Of a stretch of DNA of 64,000 bases, positions 48,330 through 60,971 are shown piece by piece. How positions within the stretch are numbered: position 1 is the stretch's first letter; the number at the start of each line of letters is the position of its first letter. The notes beneath the pieces were generated by a model. It worked only from the letters and a program-made list of their open reading frames with translations. It was not told where the DNA came from and did not search any database. The DNA is from Dermatophagoides farinae. Its lineage: Eukaryota > Arthropoda > Arachnida > Sarcoptiformes > Pyroglyphidae. The stretch covers positions 3,186,001 through 3,250,000 of the forward strand of contig NC_134686.1 of NCBI RefSeq assembly GCF_024713945.1, read 5' to 3'. The position numbers and the translations under genes are program-made.

Positions 48330-50950
48330 TTGTATTACCCCTCATCGAGAATTGGCGATTGTCCATTCGATGGGTTATATTTCATTCATTTGATACAAAA
48401 AACAATGTTGCTGTTTTTTTGCAATTTCAATTTTTTTTTCTTTTTTTGAAAAAATGCTATTTAAGCAACCCACAATAATGCATTTTTGTCCATGTTTCAT
48501 ATTGCAAGTTCGATTACCTATGTTGATAACAAGAGAGAATGATGAATTGAAGGCGCCATACACGAATCGTATCGAATCATATTACACACAGCCATGATCA
48601 TCATCATAGAATAGCATGCAATTTGAAAACAAACAAAAAAATTAATAAATTTTCAAATGTTAACCAACATCCAACTTGATAGATAAAATTTTCGGTGGAA
48701 AAAATGGTGCATTGACATAATGAACATATATATCTTATCCATAGCTTGAGTGTTTATTTTGCTTTTCTAGATTGAGATTTCAGTGTTGACTATAAAATTC
48801 TCATAAAAAAGATATGAAATGATCCAACAAGAAAAAATGTTACCAAAGGATTCGATTCAGGTTTTCTCGTTATTTATTCATCTCTTTCATGTTCAATGAT
48901 TGCCACAATGTGTCAAACATTTTCAACATTAATTTATCATTTGATGATTCAAATTAACGATGATCTCTTTTTTCTTTTGCTTTTCTTTGGCCAAGATCTT
49001 GATCTCCAAGTTTCTATCCAATTCGTTCATTTCATGAAAGAAATTGGAAAAAACCCACGCATATTGATGATGACCCGTTAAATGGATTCGATGGATGATG
49101 ATGTGATGATGATCAAATCTAAATCAAGTCAGGTTTTTTCATCCATAATAATAATAATATGATTTGATATTTTATCAAATGGAATTGGCACGTAATTTTG
49201 TTGTTGTTGTTGTTGTTCTTAGAAATTCCTTGTTTTCGATAGTGACGGCTAGCCAATAAAACCTACGTAAAATGTTTAGGCATTTTTCCAACCAAATAAC
49301 TAGATTATTCTTTATTCGCAATGTTCATTTTGTTCGTTTGAATTTCGATATCGATCAATCGTGTTAAATCGTTTTTTTTTTTCGTTTCTTTCCAATTAAT
49401 TATCGAACTGGAAAAGAAATTATATTTATAACATGACTTGATTATTCTCATCATCATCATCATCATCAAATCATTATTCCTCGGGAATGATGGTGATTTT
49501 GTAAGCCTCTCCCCACTGGGTAAACTAGTAATTTACTCAAGTCTTTTTTCGTTGATGAATTTACATCTAACCTTGTTGTCAACTGTTATTGGCCAAAGAA
49601 AAAAAATGAGTAAATTTTTTAGAATTATATCATCATTAATTATTGATTGATTTTTTTCATGTAAAACAATAAATACAATGAAATGATTGTATTTGTTGAC
49701 CAATAACGATTGTTTATTGATGTTTTTTTTATAATCTTTCATCTTGTTATTATCATTAATTCCAATGTCCCGTTTATGGACATTTTCTTCAAAAAAAAAA
49801 AATCATTGTTGATTTGTTTGTGTTGAAAAGAAATGATCAATGATAAGATCAAATTGACTGTAGCACATAACAATTATGATTAGTCATAACTAATTAATGA
49901 GAAATATTATGAATGATGATTATTGATGTTGTTTTGTTGCTGTTGTTGAATGTTATTGATCAATCAAATTATCGATCGTTGTTTTCTATAGACTAGATTG
50001 TTAGTTGATTTTGTTGAAATAACAAGAAAATTTATTTTTTTTTTATTTGGGCGATTTTTTGGCGAAATTTTTTTTTGTTAAAATTCAAGTGTGAATCATT
50101 GATGTTAGACAAGCGAGAAAGAAAACCCTTTAATTTTCCAGTGTGTGTGGGAAAAATTTATCACCATTTTATAGATACCATCATCATGTTTTTTTTCGAA
50201 CAAGTTCAAGTTTGAAAAATTTCTCATTTTTCCATCACCAACTAAATGTCTCTTTTTAAGACATTGAAAAACTCATTTATTCTCTTCATAGGATTTCCCC
50301 TTTTTTCGTACTCACTTGTCGTTTGTTCGTCGTTCAATCATCAATCAGAATTACCTGGAAAAAATTAGTAATTTCGGTGTCAATTTATTATGTATCAAAA
50401 TGATGACCAACATTATTATTGAGACTAACCTGAATTTATACATTGACAATCGTCAATTTCGACTTGTTTTTTCATTTCCATTTATCTTCAAACGGAGTTA
50501 ACGGTAAAATCAACCTCATATATGCCGGTATTAATCACAGAAAGATTCAGATAAATTCTAGTGTTTTTTGTGTCGGCGTTCGATTCGTTGACTTCAAATG
50601 AAATATCGTAACTAATGATGGTGATGACGCCCAAATTAATTCTTTCATCATGACACAAATGGCAGAAAAAGGTAAAAATCATTTGTTGTCGTCATCATAT
50701 CGAATGGTCAGTTTTAGTTTCAATGATATTGAAGAGTTTGTTTGATTCTTGAATTTTTAATTTTTTTCTGGCTAAAATGAAATGAGCAACAACTACTACT
50801 ATGGCTATGGCTGTTTGAAATACGAAAATTTCAAGAATAAAAGCAAAAATGGCCAACACCAACACACACTGGAGTCGAATCTAGAAAAACAAAATTCAAG
50901 TCAAAATCAAGGTGCCATTGATTAATTAACCTTTTTAAATATTTTTCAAC

Positions 50951-50971
50951 CACACACACACACACACACAC
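50951..50971 (+). repeat. (CA)10 microsatellite
   Basis: 21 bases of perfect CA repeat. Confidence 0.9.
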
Positions 50972-51988
50972 TGAATCACACTTTATAATTATAAAGAACC
51001 TAGATTTGATATAACCATCATCATCTCCATCGATCGATAGCTAGATTTCAACCCAAATAATTATCATGATGATGATGATCATCATTGATCAATTTTTCTC
51101 CTCATTTCTGGATAGCTCGATTTTTTTGAAAGAAAAAAAAGGTTAGAAAATGAATGAATTTTAATTTCAGCATTTTTCTTCATTGCTTCAGGTTCTTTTT
51201 TTGATTTTTTGTTGTTGTCGCTAAAACATAATGAATGATGGAATGAAAATTAAGGTTAATATTGGGTCGTTGTTTCAATCCAGATTTTCTATTTTTCAAA
51301 CATCGATGATGATAATTGTTAAACTTTGAAAACGTAAATCATCATTGATGAAGATCGTTTTTTGGGATGTCTTTTGATTTTTTTTCTGACTTTTTTCACA
51401 ATTTTGATTGATTTCCAGCTCATCATTCATCGTATTATTTTATTGATGATAATGTAGATCAGAGATTATCATTGTCTGTTTTCACGATATTAATATCAAT
51501 CATATTCTAGCTTCTGCTGGTGGCCATTCAGATTTTTAACAATACTTTACGTGTAAAATAATTAATTAGACCTAGCCCTAATTTTTTCGGTCAATACGGA
51601 CCTAGCTTCGCACCAGATGATTGACTAGCCAACGCTGTTGGAGTTCAAATGATGATCTTGACATTGATATGTTGTTATGATATGATGTGTCACCACTGCA
51701 ATACTGATGTTACATGCATAACGAATTAAACTTGGTCCGAATTTCGCCTTTGTTTTTCGGTCAAAATGTCGAGCAGGGAAAAAACCGAATCATACAACAA
51801 CAGAAAATATTGGCATCACTATGTGTGTATATATTTAATTAAGTCATGTCAATTTGTTTTGATTTTTATTTTTCATTTTTACACATTTCGATCATGCTCA
51901 CCATCGTTTGAGTTGGTAGTGTTCACATTCAATATTTGCCAACTCATATATTTATACTAGTAGATATTCATATATTTTATGGTTTCAT

Positions 51989-52009
51989 ATTCACATTCAC
52001 ATTCACATT
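51989..52009 (+). repeat. (ATTCAC)3.5 hexanucleotide repeat
   Basis: Three full ATTCAC units and half of a fourth. Confidence 0.85.
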
Positions 52010-52093
52010 ATGATTATTTTTCTTCAATTTGTTACACCATGTGCATCAGGATGGAAAAAACCTGCTATTTTTTCAATTTCGTTGCAGTTTTCC

Positions 52094-52218
52094 ATGGCCA
52101 TTTTTTGGCATCTTTAAACTTTGATGGCCATCAATAGCCATAGCAGCAGCAGGAGACCGGTTGAATGTAGTCTAGTCGATATTAAGATTGAAAATGTCAT
52201 GGCCATTAATGGAATGGC
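52094..52218. promoter_or_regulatory. Dense GCCAT (Pho/YY1-type) site cluster
   Basis: ATGGCCAT occurs three times (52094, 52124, 52199), with GCCAT at 52137 and ATGGC at 52214, so eight GCCAT cores on both strands lie within 125 bases. The first extends to GCCATTTT, the full Pho/YY1-type consensus. The second sits in a 14-bp palindrome (TTGATGG|CCATCAA, 52121-52134). In flies GCCAT clusters mark Polycomb response elements and YY1-type promoters. No GAGAG is seen in the cluster. An overlapping 64-codon + frame (52188-52382) is not convincing. Confidence 0.35.
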
Positions 52219-55200
52219 AAGCTTGTCCTTGGATCATTGGAAATGGAAATTTTTTTTTGAAAAAATTAATTGAAAAATCCAGAAATAAATTTTTGTTAGG
52301 ACCTTATTTGAATCCTTTGAACAATGTGTTGACCGCCTTCTACCATTCAACACGCCCAATATGTCAATATTTAACCTGGTGATTTTCGACTTGTTGATTG
52401 TTGATTTTTCCATGTTTTCTTTTTCATCATAATAAAATAAAAAATTATCACAAAGGTTCAAGGGTCGACCAAAAAAGGTAATCAACCAACCAAACCGACC
52501 AAAACGAATTGTCTCGTTTGACTTTATACGTGTTATGTGTGTCTACAGATTGAATTTTTTCGCTTTGTTTCATCATTTCATGTTTACAACACCACCACCA
52601 TCGTTGAATATTTTTTTTCTGGTTAATATTTATCGTCACATAGAGACAGACACAAACACACGCACACACAGACAGACAGACAGGTATATTTATTCTCGAA
52701 TGAATCGGCAAATTTATACAACGAGCAAACAAAATGAATAAAATAAAAAATATGCATCCGCCAATGTTTTTCTGGCTTATCATTGGATAAATATTCATTT
52801 CGATGATAACGATGTTTAGAACGACGTTTTTCTGTCCGAATGTTTACGATTTATTTACCAATCTCATAAATTTGTCATCTTTTTTATTATTGCTCTTGTC
52901 TAATTACGAACAACAACAACAACAACAACAGCAACAACGATGGCTAAAATATTTAAATCGTTGTAAAAAATATCATCGTCATCATCGTCATCATCATCAT
53001 CATTATTATTGTTAAGAAAGTTAATGTAGTCTTTTTTTGCACTTTCTCATTTTCTTATCTCTTTGACACCGATGTTACATTCATTGGTAATCATCATTGT
53101 GTCAAGTGTATGTGTTTGTGTTTAAATCATCATAAATTATTGTTGACAATCACCGTTTTTTTTGTTCATATTATTTACGACCGCATCTATCCGGGTATCT
53201 CATACATATCTAGCTTAAAATTCTTCAATTTCTTTCTCGTATAAAGGTGATGACGATAATGATTGGAAAAAAAACTGTTAATCAACTCGATGTTCTTTTG
53301 AAAAATGTTTGTTTATTTATTAAATTGATTGGTTCAATAGTGTGTGTGTGTGTGTGTTTTTAGTTTAAAAAATTCAAGAAAATTGAAAAATTCTTGTCAT
53401 AATTTATGGTGAAAACTTGTATGATGATGATGATGATTATAATTTGGATTGTCCAATGGATTTAAAATGAAGAAAAAAAGATGATATACGACTATCACTT
53501 GGTTTTATGATGATGATGATGATGATTATGGATTTTTTATCATGTATTTCACATAGAGATTTCGAGAGAAACAACAAGATTATTGGGTTATTTCTTCTTT
53601 TCTCTGTTCGGAGCCATGTCATCGCAGTAAAAATGAATCCACAAAAAGCCTCTGCCTTTGAAATTCAATAATTGCTTTGAGGAAAATTTGAAATTTGGAT
53701 ATTAAATGATGCAAATACTCAAAATTATTATTATTATTATTGGATATTAAAAAAGAAACAAAACGAGTATTTTTCCAGAAAGCAGCAGCAGCAGCAAAGA
53801 ATGTTTTTCTTTGTTGGAAGATTGATGATCATGATTTTCCAACGACATGAGAATCTATCCACTTCCTGAATAGAATAGTTCTGGTTGCCAGAATAGTTGA
53901 CTAAGATTTGATCTTTTTTCTATGTATGAATATCTCACATAACTATATGCATACAAAATGATGATGATGATGATCATCTTGGAATCAAAAAGTTCCATAT
54001 ATGAATATTTGGAAAAAACGCTGCTGGCATGTGGACGTGAATGAAGAATGTGAAAAAAATCAAATAAAATAAATTCCATTTAATATTCATTTCTGAAACA
54101 GAAACGTCTTTTCCAAACAAGCGGAAGCGGCAGTTCATGTTCAACAACAACGATGAATTCAATCAATTTTTTAATAATATTCGTCGTTTCTGTGTGTCTA
54201 TTATCGGTTTATTGAATTTTGAGAATTTTTTTCGCTTTCATTCTAATGCTTGCAAGAATCATCGATTTGATTGGAATTTTATCATCATGGTGTTTATTTG
54301 ATTGGTTAACTTTTTCTTCAGTCTACTGCAGTCTACACATATCACACGACTGTCAAATGATTTGTGAGCCTTTGAATTCATGTTTGATGATGGAATCTAA
54401 ATAAAATTCCATGTGTTTGGACACAATAAATTATTATTTTTTCCGTTCATACTTTTTTCGCCATGGATCTATTTTTTTTTAGTTATCTATAACTGTTCTT
54501 TTCAGGTTATCGGATGATGGACATGAATGTAAATAGTCGACAGCAAGGCACACAAAATTTTTAAAGACTTTTCAAACTTTTTTTCTTTCATCTGGCTGTC
54601 GGAATCCTTTTCTATCGTCATTGGATCATCATCATAATCGTTTAACTTTTTTTTCTTGCCCGAAAACGAGAAAATTCTCAAACGATTTCATCCGAATTCA
54701 GTGCGAGAAAATGGAAAAAATGAATGATGTTTATTTCCAATAGATTTGAGGCCTTTAACATAGCGAAATAGAACCGAAATCGGTTCAATAGATTTTTTTT
54801 TGAAAAAGTTTCTTTCAAGTTATTTTTCTCATCATAATTGTTTTTCATTCTTTCTTTGGAAAGTTTAATGTTTCTTTTTTTTGGCCGATGTTTTGTTTCG
54901 CCAAATTCTTCTGCCCATAGTCATTTGTGTATGTTTGTGTTTAGTGTTTGGTTTTTTTTGCTGATGTTAAATTGAAATTTTAGATTTTTTCTCTTTCACT
55001 TAAATGGACGATTTAGTCCTTCATTTTGAATGTATCGGCCATTGTTATTTGGCTTTGAAAATTCTCGTTCGTCGTTGTTCACAATGTTTGATGATGATTC
55101 AGAAACTTGGCTACACATTTTTTCCATTCTCTTGTTACACTGGGTTCCAATTGGAACATTCAAAGATTTTTTCAATTTAAAAGCACCATCAATAATTCAT

Positions 55201-57774
55201 TAGACTTTTTTCATTGGATACAAAAATGATGATGCTGGTGGAAAATAGGTTTTTTTCCACCATCACTCACTCATGTGTTGTTCATACAGGAAATTTGTGT
55301 ATTGGCATCAAATCGGTTTCATCAACGACTATGATTGCGATATTTCTTATATAGTGTATATCAAATACCAGCCATTTACACTTTTTTCAAACATTAAAAT
55401 GTTTAAAGTTTTTTCTCGTTCAACTTTTATCAGTTATTTTTTTGTTTGATACACTACTGCTGGGCCATTCCATTTTCTTAACATTCATGTTATCGAGCTT
55501 TCAATAGCGGTTTAATTTAAAATTAATTTTTTCCATTCTTTCGCTTCGCCACGATGACGATGATGCCAGAAGAAAAAAGATGTTCTTGAGTGTGACTCTT
55601 TTTCTTTGCACAAAGCTGTTACAGATGAAAAAAATGGTGAATTTTCGAGTTTTTCGATAGAAAAAAGTTTACACTTTTCATTTGATCCACAGGAAAGTTT
55701 TGATTTTGATTTTCTCACCAAATTTCTTTCTGGTTGAAATTCCAAACCAGTGATGACTAAAATGTTTGTGGATATTTTCTTGATGCTTTGAAGATGATGA
55801 TCAAACTAATTTTCATTTTTAGCTTCAAAGAAATCAAATTAACGAAAAATCGTCGATGATCGAGTGTTAATGGCGATTGGCTTGTCTGAAGGTCTATGAT
55901 ATGTGAGATGAAAATTTCATAATTATAATTATTGATTCCATCAGTTTAATTAACGCCTTGTGGTTGTTGTTGTAGTTCATTTATTCAGCGTTTGATGATG
56001 AATGATGATGATGATGATGACGATGATGCTGTGAAGCGTGAAAACATTTCTGATGATCAAAAAATATCAGAAAACGAAAAAAAGAAAGAGGGTAGAGGAT
56101 GAGAAAATTTGATAATCTTTTTTCAAATTTTAATAATTTCAAAACTAGCCAGTGCAATAAGTTGTATTCAGACAATTATTGAATAGTCATCTTGGTTTGA
56201 TTTCCTATGATAATTAATTAATTAATTGTAACGAAGATGATGATCACCACCAAACTTCAACCCCATTTTTGATCATTGTCATAGTATAAATGATCGAATG
56301 ATGATTCATTGCACATTAATCATTGCATCGAAATCAGGATTAATTCAGGAAAATCATCATAGTTTTCTCTGTCCTATAAATCCAAATAAATGATTCGCAA
56401 AAATTCTATTTTCTCGGCCATTTCATGTCGGTTTATATACCATTTCTATGGGTTTATGTGTAATTAATAAAATTTGACATTAACTTTTCTTGACGTTTTT
56501 GTTTCTGAATTCGGTCGTCAAAAAATGTGATCTGATCAATGGTTGTTTTCTGCCAAAAAAATCATCCTTCCTTATCGTTGATGATGAATATTTCTTTTTT
56601 TTTGCTACCAAAAATGAGAAATTCAAATGCCACACTATGTTAACACGATGTTGATCATATCAATATCAATGTTGTCCTGTCACAATGATGATGTTCGGCA
56701 GAAGAATGAAGAAAAAAACTAGATCAAAATTTTGTTGATCATCAAATGATTCGAATCGCCATTTTTTCTTTTTTCAAATCAATCGAATTGACATCGTTTT
56801 TTTTATTCGATTTGAGGAAATTATGTTTGATTTACAAAAAAAACAAGGTCGCAAAATTGAAAATCAATGATTAAAAAGTTTATCAGGTCAAAGGTAATAT
56901 GACATGTTATCATCTTGTTGTACATGTTGTTTTCTCAAAAATGTCATCGTGAATATTTGATGATGGTTCTTATATGATGAATAATCATCAATTTTTTTGT
57001 AGCTTCAAATATTCGAATTACTTGTATCGTAATTTGAGAAAGATTTAGATGTGGATTGATCACTGTTGAACCTTCTTTGAATCGATGATAATTATTATTT
57101 TCTGCTGAATTTCAATTGATGGCAAACACACAGACATCTTAAATAATATGAGCATTTTCATTTTTAAATCTCATGATGGATTGACTTTGGCAATGAATTT
57201 GGCGACATAATTGATATCATCTTCATCATCAATGGATCATAATCCGATCCATATCATTTATTTGCTTCTGCAAACTTGACTTGAAATGAATCATTTTTTT
57301 TGTGCATTCAATGAAATTGAAAATTCATTTTTATTTCGTTTTTATTGTTGTTGTGGAATCCTCTTCGTTTTATTAGTTCGAAATAGTTGATCACATTCAT
57401 CATTTTAATCTTTTTTGCTTTCATGCTATGTGTTTGATGAACTAGATTTTTGTTTTTAATTATCCACCGAAATGAAGCCATTCTTCGAAAAAAGGGCTTC
57501 AATGATGAGAACAGCCAGTAATTTTGAATTTTTTCGGTGATGATCAACTAAAGATTTTTTTTTGTTCAATTTCGATATTTTTCATCCACATACATCTTAT
57601 TGACTTGTTGATTTTTATTTCTGGAAAAAAATTAATTTTCGAAAACAACATGAAAAATTTTAGATTAAATCGATTTTTTGACAACAATAAAAAGCGATTA
57701 AATGACTTTGATACTGAGTTCTATTCGAACATTCATGACAAATGATTCGTTTGAATCGATAAACGATTTGAACA

Positions 57775-57802
57775 ATGGTCGAATTATCAACAGCTCGACC
57801 AT
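57775..57802. repeat. 8-bp inverted repeat ATGGTCGA/TCGACCAT
   Basis: Perfect arms, five of eight pairs A:T and three G:C, with a 12-base loop; it ends one base before the ATG of the next open frame. Confidence 0.65.
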
Positions 57803-58012
57803 ATGTCTCTAATTTTTTTTTGCTTTGTGCGGATACGTTGGATTTATCATTATTATTTGCTTGAAATTCAAATCCTTGCAGCAGTAGCGACAATGACAAC
57901 GAAAATCACAGCAACCGGATTATCATGTACAAAAATGGATTCATCATCCATAAAGCTAGTAAAGAGTTTTATTCGATCACAATCACACACTGTGGATTCA
58001 TTGGTTTTATAA
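57803..58012 (+). other. Unassigned 69-codon ATG frame
   Basis: ATG to TAA. The first 30 residues are hydrophobic and aromatic. The last 40 are polar and rich in Ser, Thr and Lys (for example TMTTKITATGLSCTKMDSSS) and come from locally less AT-rich DNA. A CTTGCAG acceptor-like word lies inside, so only the 3' half might be an exon. A minus-strand frame (57660-57899) overlaps it. No family is recognised. Confidence 0.12.
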
Positions 58013-60257
58013 AATCATTCATAATTGTAAAATATCTTCCGTGACAATGAATGAACTAATTAGTCATACTATGTTTTGGAACAACGTTTTTTCGGATAAA
58101 TTTAATTCACTCATTTAGTATCCGTGATGGTATAATTTAAAACACTTGCCTAGTTTCGATTTTTGGAAAAAAAATGCATTTTCCATATGTCAAAATGTGG
58201 ACATGGTGGATTAACTCGAAAAGAGAAAAAGATTTTCATTTCTCACATTTCACATTTGCGTTTTGTTTAGCCAGACCTTTGTGATGTCCTCGATTTGTAG
58301 ATTGGGTTTTTGAAGAATTTGTTTTTCGAAAAAATTGTTGCTTGATTGATTTTTCTGAAATGTTTTTGTTTTTCTAACAACAAACTACGACACTCTCATC
58401 TTACTACTTTTTTTCTGTAAAACAGTCAGTGTTTCACATGAACATATAAAACGAAATTAGATATATTGAGCAAAGAAAAATAACCGAAAACAAATTGCTT
58501 TCGTTCACTGTTGACAATGATGAAGTGTTGATCAAAAAGAATAATCGACAATACTTTTCACGAAGACGATACAGGAAATGGCATCAAATTGAAGGAATTT
58601 CTGCCATTGTGACAATTCCAATGAAACATTCGTACATCTCAAAGATTTTTCAATTTAATTGTTGTTGTTGTTGTTGTTTGTTTGTCCAAATGCAATTAAT
58701 TTTCACTTGGACGAGTTTATTTTTTGTTTCTCAATTGAAAATAATTTCCAATGACCATCACCACTAACACTACTAACAACATTGTCAAAGGTCATCATGT
58801 TTTATAGTCTTTGCAAATTCGAATGGCTCGTATTCATTCTTTTATCCCATTCAGGCATTAATTTCCACGTGCAAAAATATACAGATGTGAGATAATCCTT
58901 TATTATTCGAAAGTGACAACAATGACTCATTGTTTTGATGATACAATGCATTTTCATTTCAAATCGTTATTCGATTCTTAGCTCAAATAATTTGGGTTGA
59001 ACAACCATAATTTGTTGGGACAATGTCCAGTAGCCTTTAATGTATGTGTGTTGTTCACACCATCATTGGCTAACGATGATGGACAAATTCCAATTGTTAC
59101 TTTATAATGTTGTTATATCAAGCAACAAAGAGAAAACACTGAACTGAACCAAACGCGTGTTTTTCTTTTATATCCGTTGACCAAAAAGCAAACGCGTGCA
59201 CCCATGAATCACTATTCACTACCACTGTATATTGTCCATATTTCTATTTTTATTTGATTAATTTTTATCATAATTTGTCTCTTTCTCCATGTGAGCTGCG
59301 TCTGTGTTGTTTGTATCGCCTTTTTTTCCTCTAAATTGTTTACATTGAATACAGACTAAAATTTGTATCGAAAAAAGTATCTTCAATTGAATAGACGATT
59401 CAGATTTCATCTATTATGATGATTATTGCAAGGATTTTTCGGCTTAACTTCTTCAGCTGATCATCATGCTCACAATCAATTTTGGAAAAAATGATGATGA
59501 TCATTGTCATTGAAAATAATGTTTGTTTTTTCTCTGTTTGACGATGTCCATTATGATTGACCATTTTTTGTCCATTCATTCGATGAAAATGGCAATAATA
59601 ACCAAAAATAAATGATGAATGCACGTGACCACCGATAGAAACACAGGCCAAACAATGATAAATAATAACCGACCGATCTACTGATTCATTCATTCATCCA
59701 TTTGCCGAAAAACATTCAAAATTGAATTTCATGTGTGTTAGTCCTGATACAATAACGGTAACTTTTTTTTTGCTACCCAAAACTCAGCCTAGAGACAGAA
59801 ACAAAAATTTTATCGCCTCGATTCATCTAAATCTATTTATCGAACAAAAACGCAAAACTTTTTGCATTATATTCAGTTATTTTTTCCTCACCCATTCACA
59901 CCCCCACTGCCAAAATAGCAGTGTACAGTGTACATGATGACTGCCTTGGGAATTTACCGGCATACCTAAAACCATTCGACGGATGTTGTGTGAAGAGTCG
60001 AGTGTTTTTCTCTCATCATCATGGCACGAATGATGGTGATCATCATCATCATTTCGCTTTATGAATCACACACAGAGAATATTCCTAAAAACATCAAACT
60101 ATTCATGATGATGAGTAGATCTACGATTCATTTCGATATTTCAAATTGGCATTTTGTTTGACAACTTTATATGCTCTTTGTGTGTATGTGTGTGTGTACT
60201 ATATATGGCAGACACACATCGTTTCATATGATGCCATTATGTTTGACTCACTGTTTG
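58013..60257. other. Gene-free stretch
   Basis: No supported gene. It contains a GTT repeat near 58657-58675, CAT repeats and AT-rich sequence. The frame at 58495-58767 starts at TTG and reads the GTT repeat as a Cys run, so it is rejected. Confidence 0.55.
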
Positions 60258-60372
60258 TATATACGGTCCCTATGGATAATTCTCTTCCCATCAGATCAGA
60301 TCGTTCGAATCGGATCTAGTTAAGAGATCAGATAAGCCGAAAACAACTGAGCTTAGTCATAAGTTTTTCCAT
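60258..60372 (+). promoter_or_regulatory. TATA-like word and repeated ATCAGAT; weak promoter candidate
   Basis: TATATACGG starts at 60258 and TCAGATC has its A at 60293, 35 bases on, slightly longer than the usual TATA-Inr distance. ATCAGAT occurs at 60290, 60295 (overlapping) and 60327, around GATCgTTCGAAtcGGATC. Open frames follow from 60383. Confidence 0.15.
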
Positions 60373-60382
60373 CTAGTTTCAT

Positions 60383-60971
60383 ATGCATATACCGTTATAC
60401 ATGTGTATATATGGTTTGCAGAATTATTCATTCGCGATGATGATGAAAATCTTGTTTGTGTTTTTCGATTCCAAAATGAAATGTGTTTCGATGATGCGGC
60501 AAATTTTTTTTTTGTTTTTCATTCAACAAGGTCAAAGGTTGACTCTTGTTTTCAGCTTGTCAAAATAAAGATCTTGACATTCAATGTAAAGTAAACAAAA
60601 CAATACAGAAAAATGAAAATGTTTCTTATGACCATCGTAAACAGGAATTTCTCTGGTTGTCTTGTGTGTTAAAGATGTTGATAAAACAAAGGTCATCTCA
60701 ACCAAAAAACAAAATTATTTGCAAGGTCGGGGCCAAACAATGTTTGGTTTGGTCAAAAATGCAAATTGACATGTTATTATTATTGACCATTGTCTATCAT
60801 CTTTCTCAAGTTTTGTTTTTTGGTCCATCATCGTCGTCGTATTTAAATTCCATATGTTTTTTTTCTGGCCATTATGAATTTCATTTTTTACTAGTCATTC
60901 GACAATCGAATAAAGATCGAATTTGCAATTTAAATTGTTCCTTTTTCAAAAAAGGTTTCTTATGTGTTTAG
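60383..60971 (+). other. Coding-like island with three overlapping + frames
   Basis: Frame one runs from ATG at 60383 to TAA at 60566. Frame two (from GTG at 60403 to TAA at 60592) is acidic then aromatic (LFIRDDDENLVCVFRFQNEM). Frame three runs from TTG at 60546 to TAG at 60969 (141 codons), crosses a good acceptor word (TCTTGTTTTCAG, ending 60555) and has a polar first half, a hydrophobic middle around residues 75-90 and about ten Cys. Two acceptor-like words (TTTGCAG near 60420 and TTTTCAG at 60555) would allow splicing into frames two and three. No domain is recognised. At most one frame is likely real. Confidence 0.15.

Larger units (their letters stand above)
42966..57774. other. Gene-free, repeat-rich stretch
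   Basis: No supported gene over almost 15 kb. Content: TG/CA, ATG and GTT microsatellites, (TAAT)n near 56213-56228, a rare G9 run at about 46205, and dyads and site clusters listed separately. Open frames are short; several are His, Asn or Thr runs from microsatellites. Confidence 0.55.

Noticed and set aside
52803..53015. Gln- and His-rich open frame
   Set aside because: The Gln and His runs are CAA and CAT microsatellites; the rest is T-run Phe and Leu.
60290..60325. tRNA-like T arm (GTTCGAATC)
   Set aside because: Only part of the T stem pairs, no A box lies at the right distance upstream, and no 7-bp acceptor stem can be formed.
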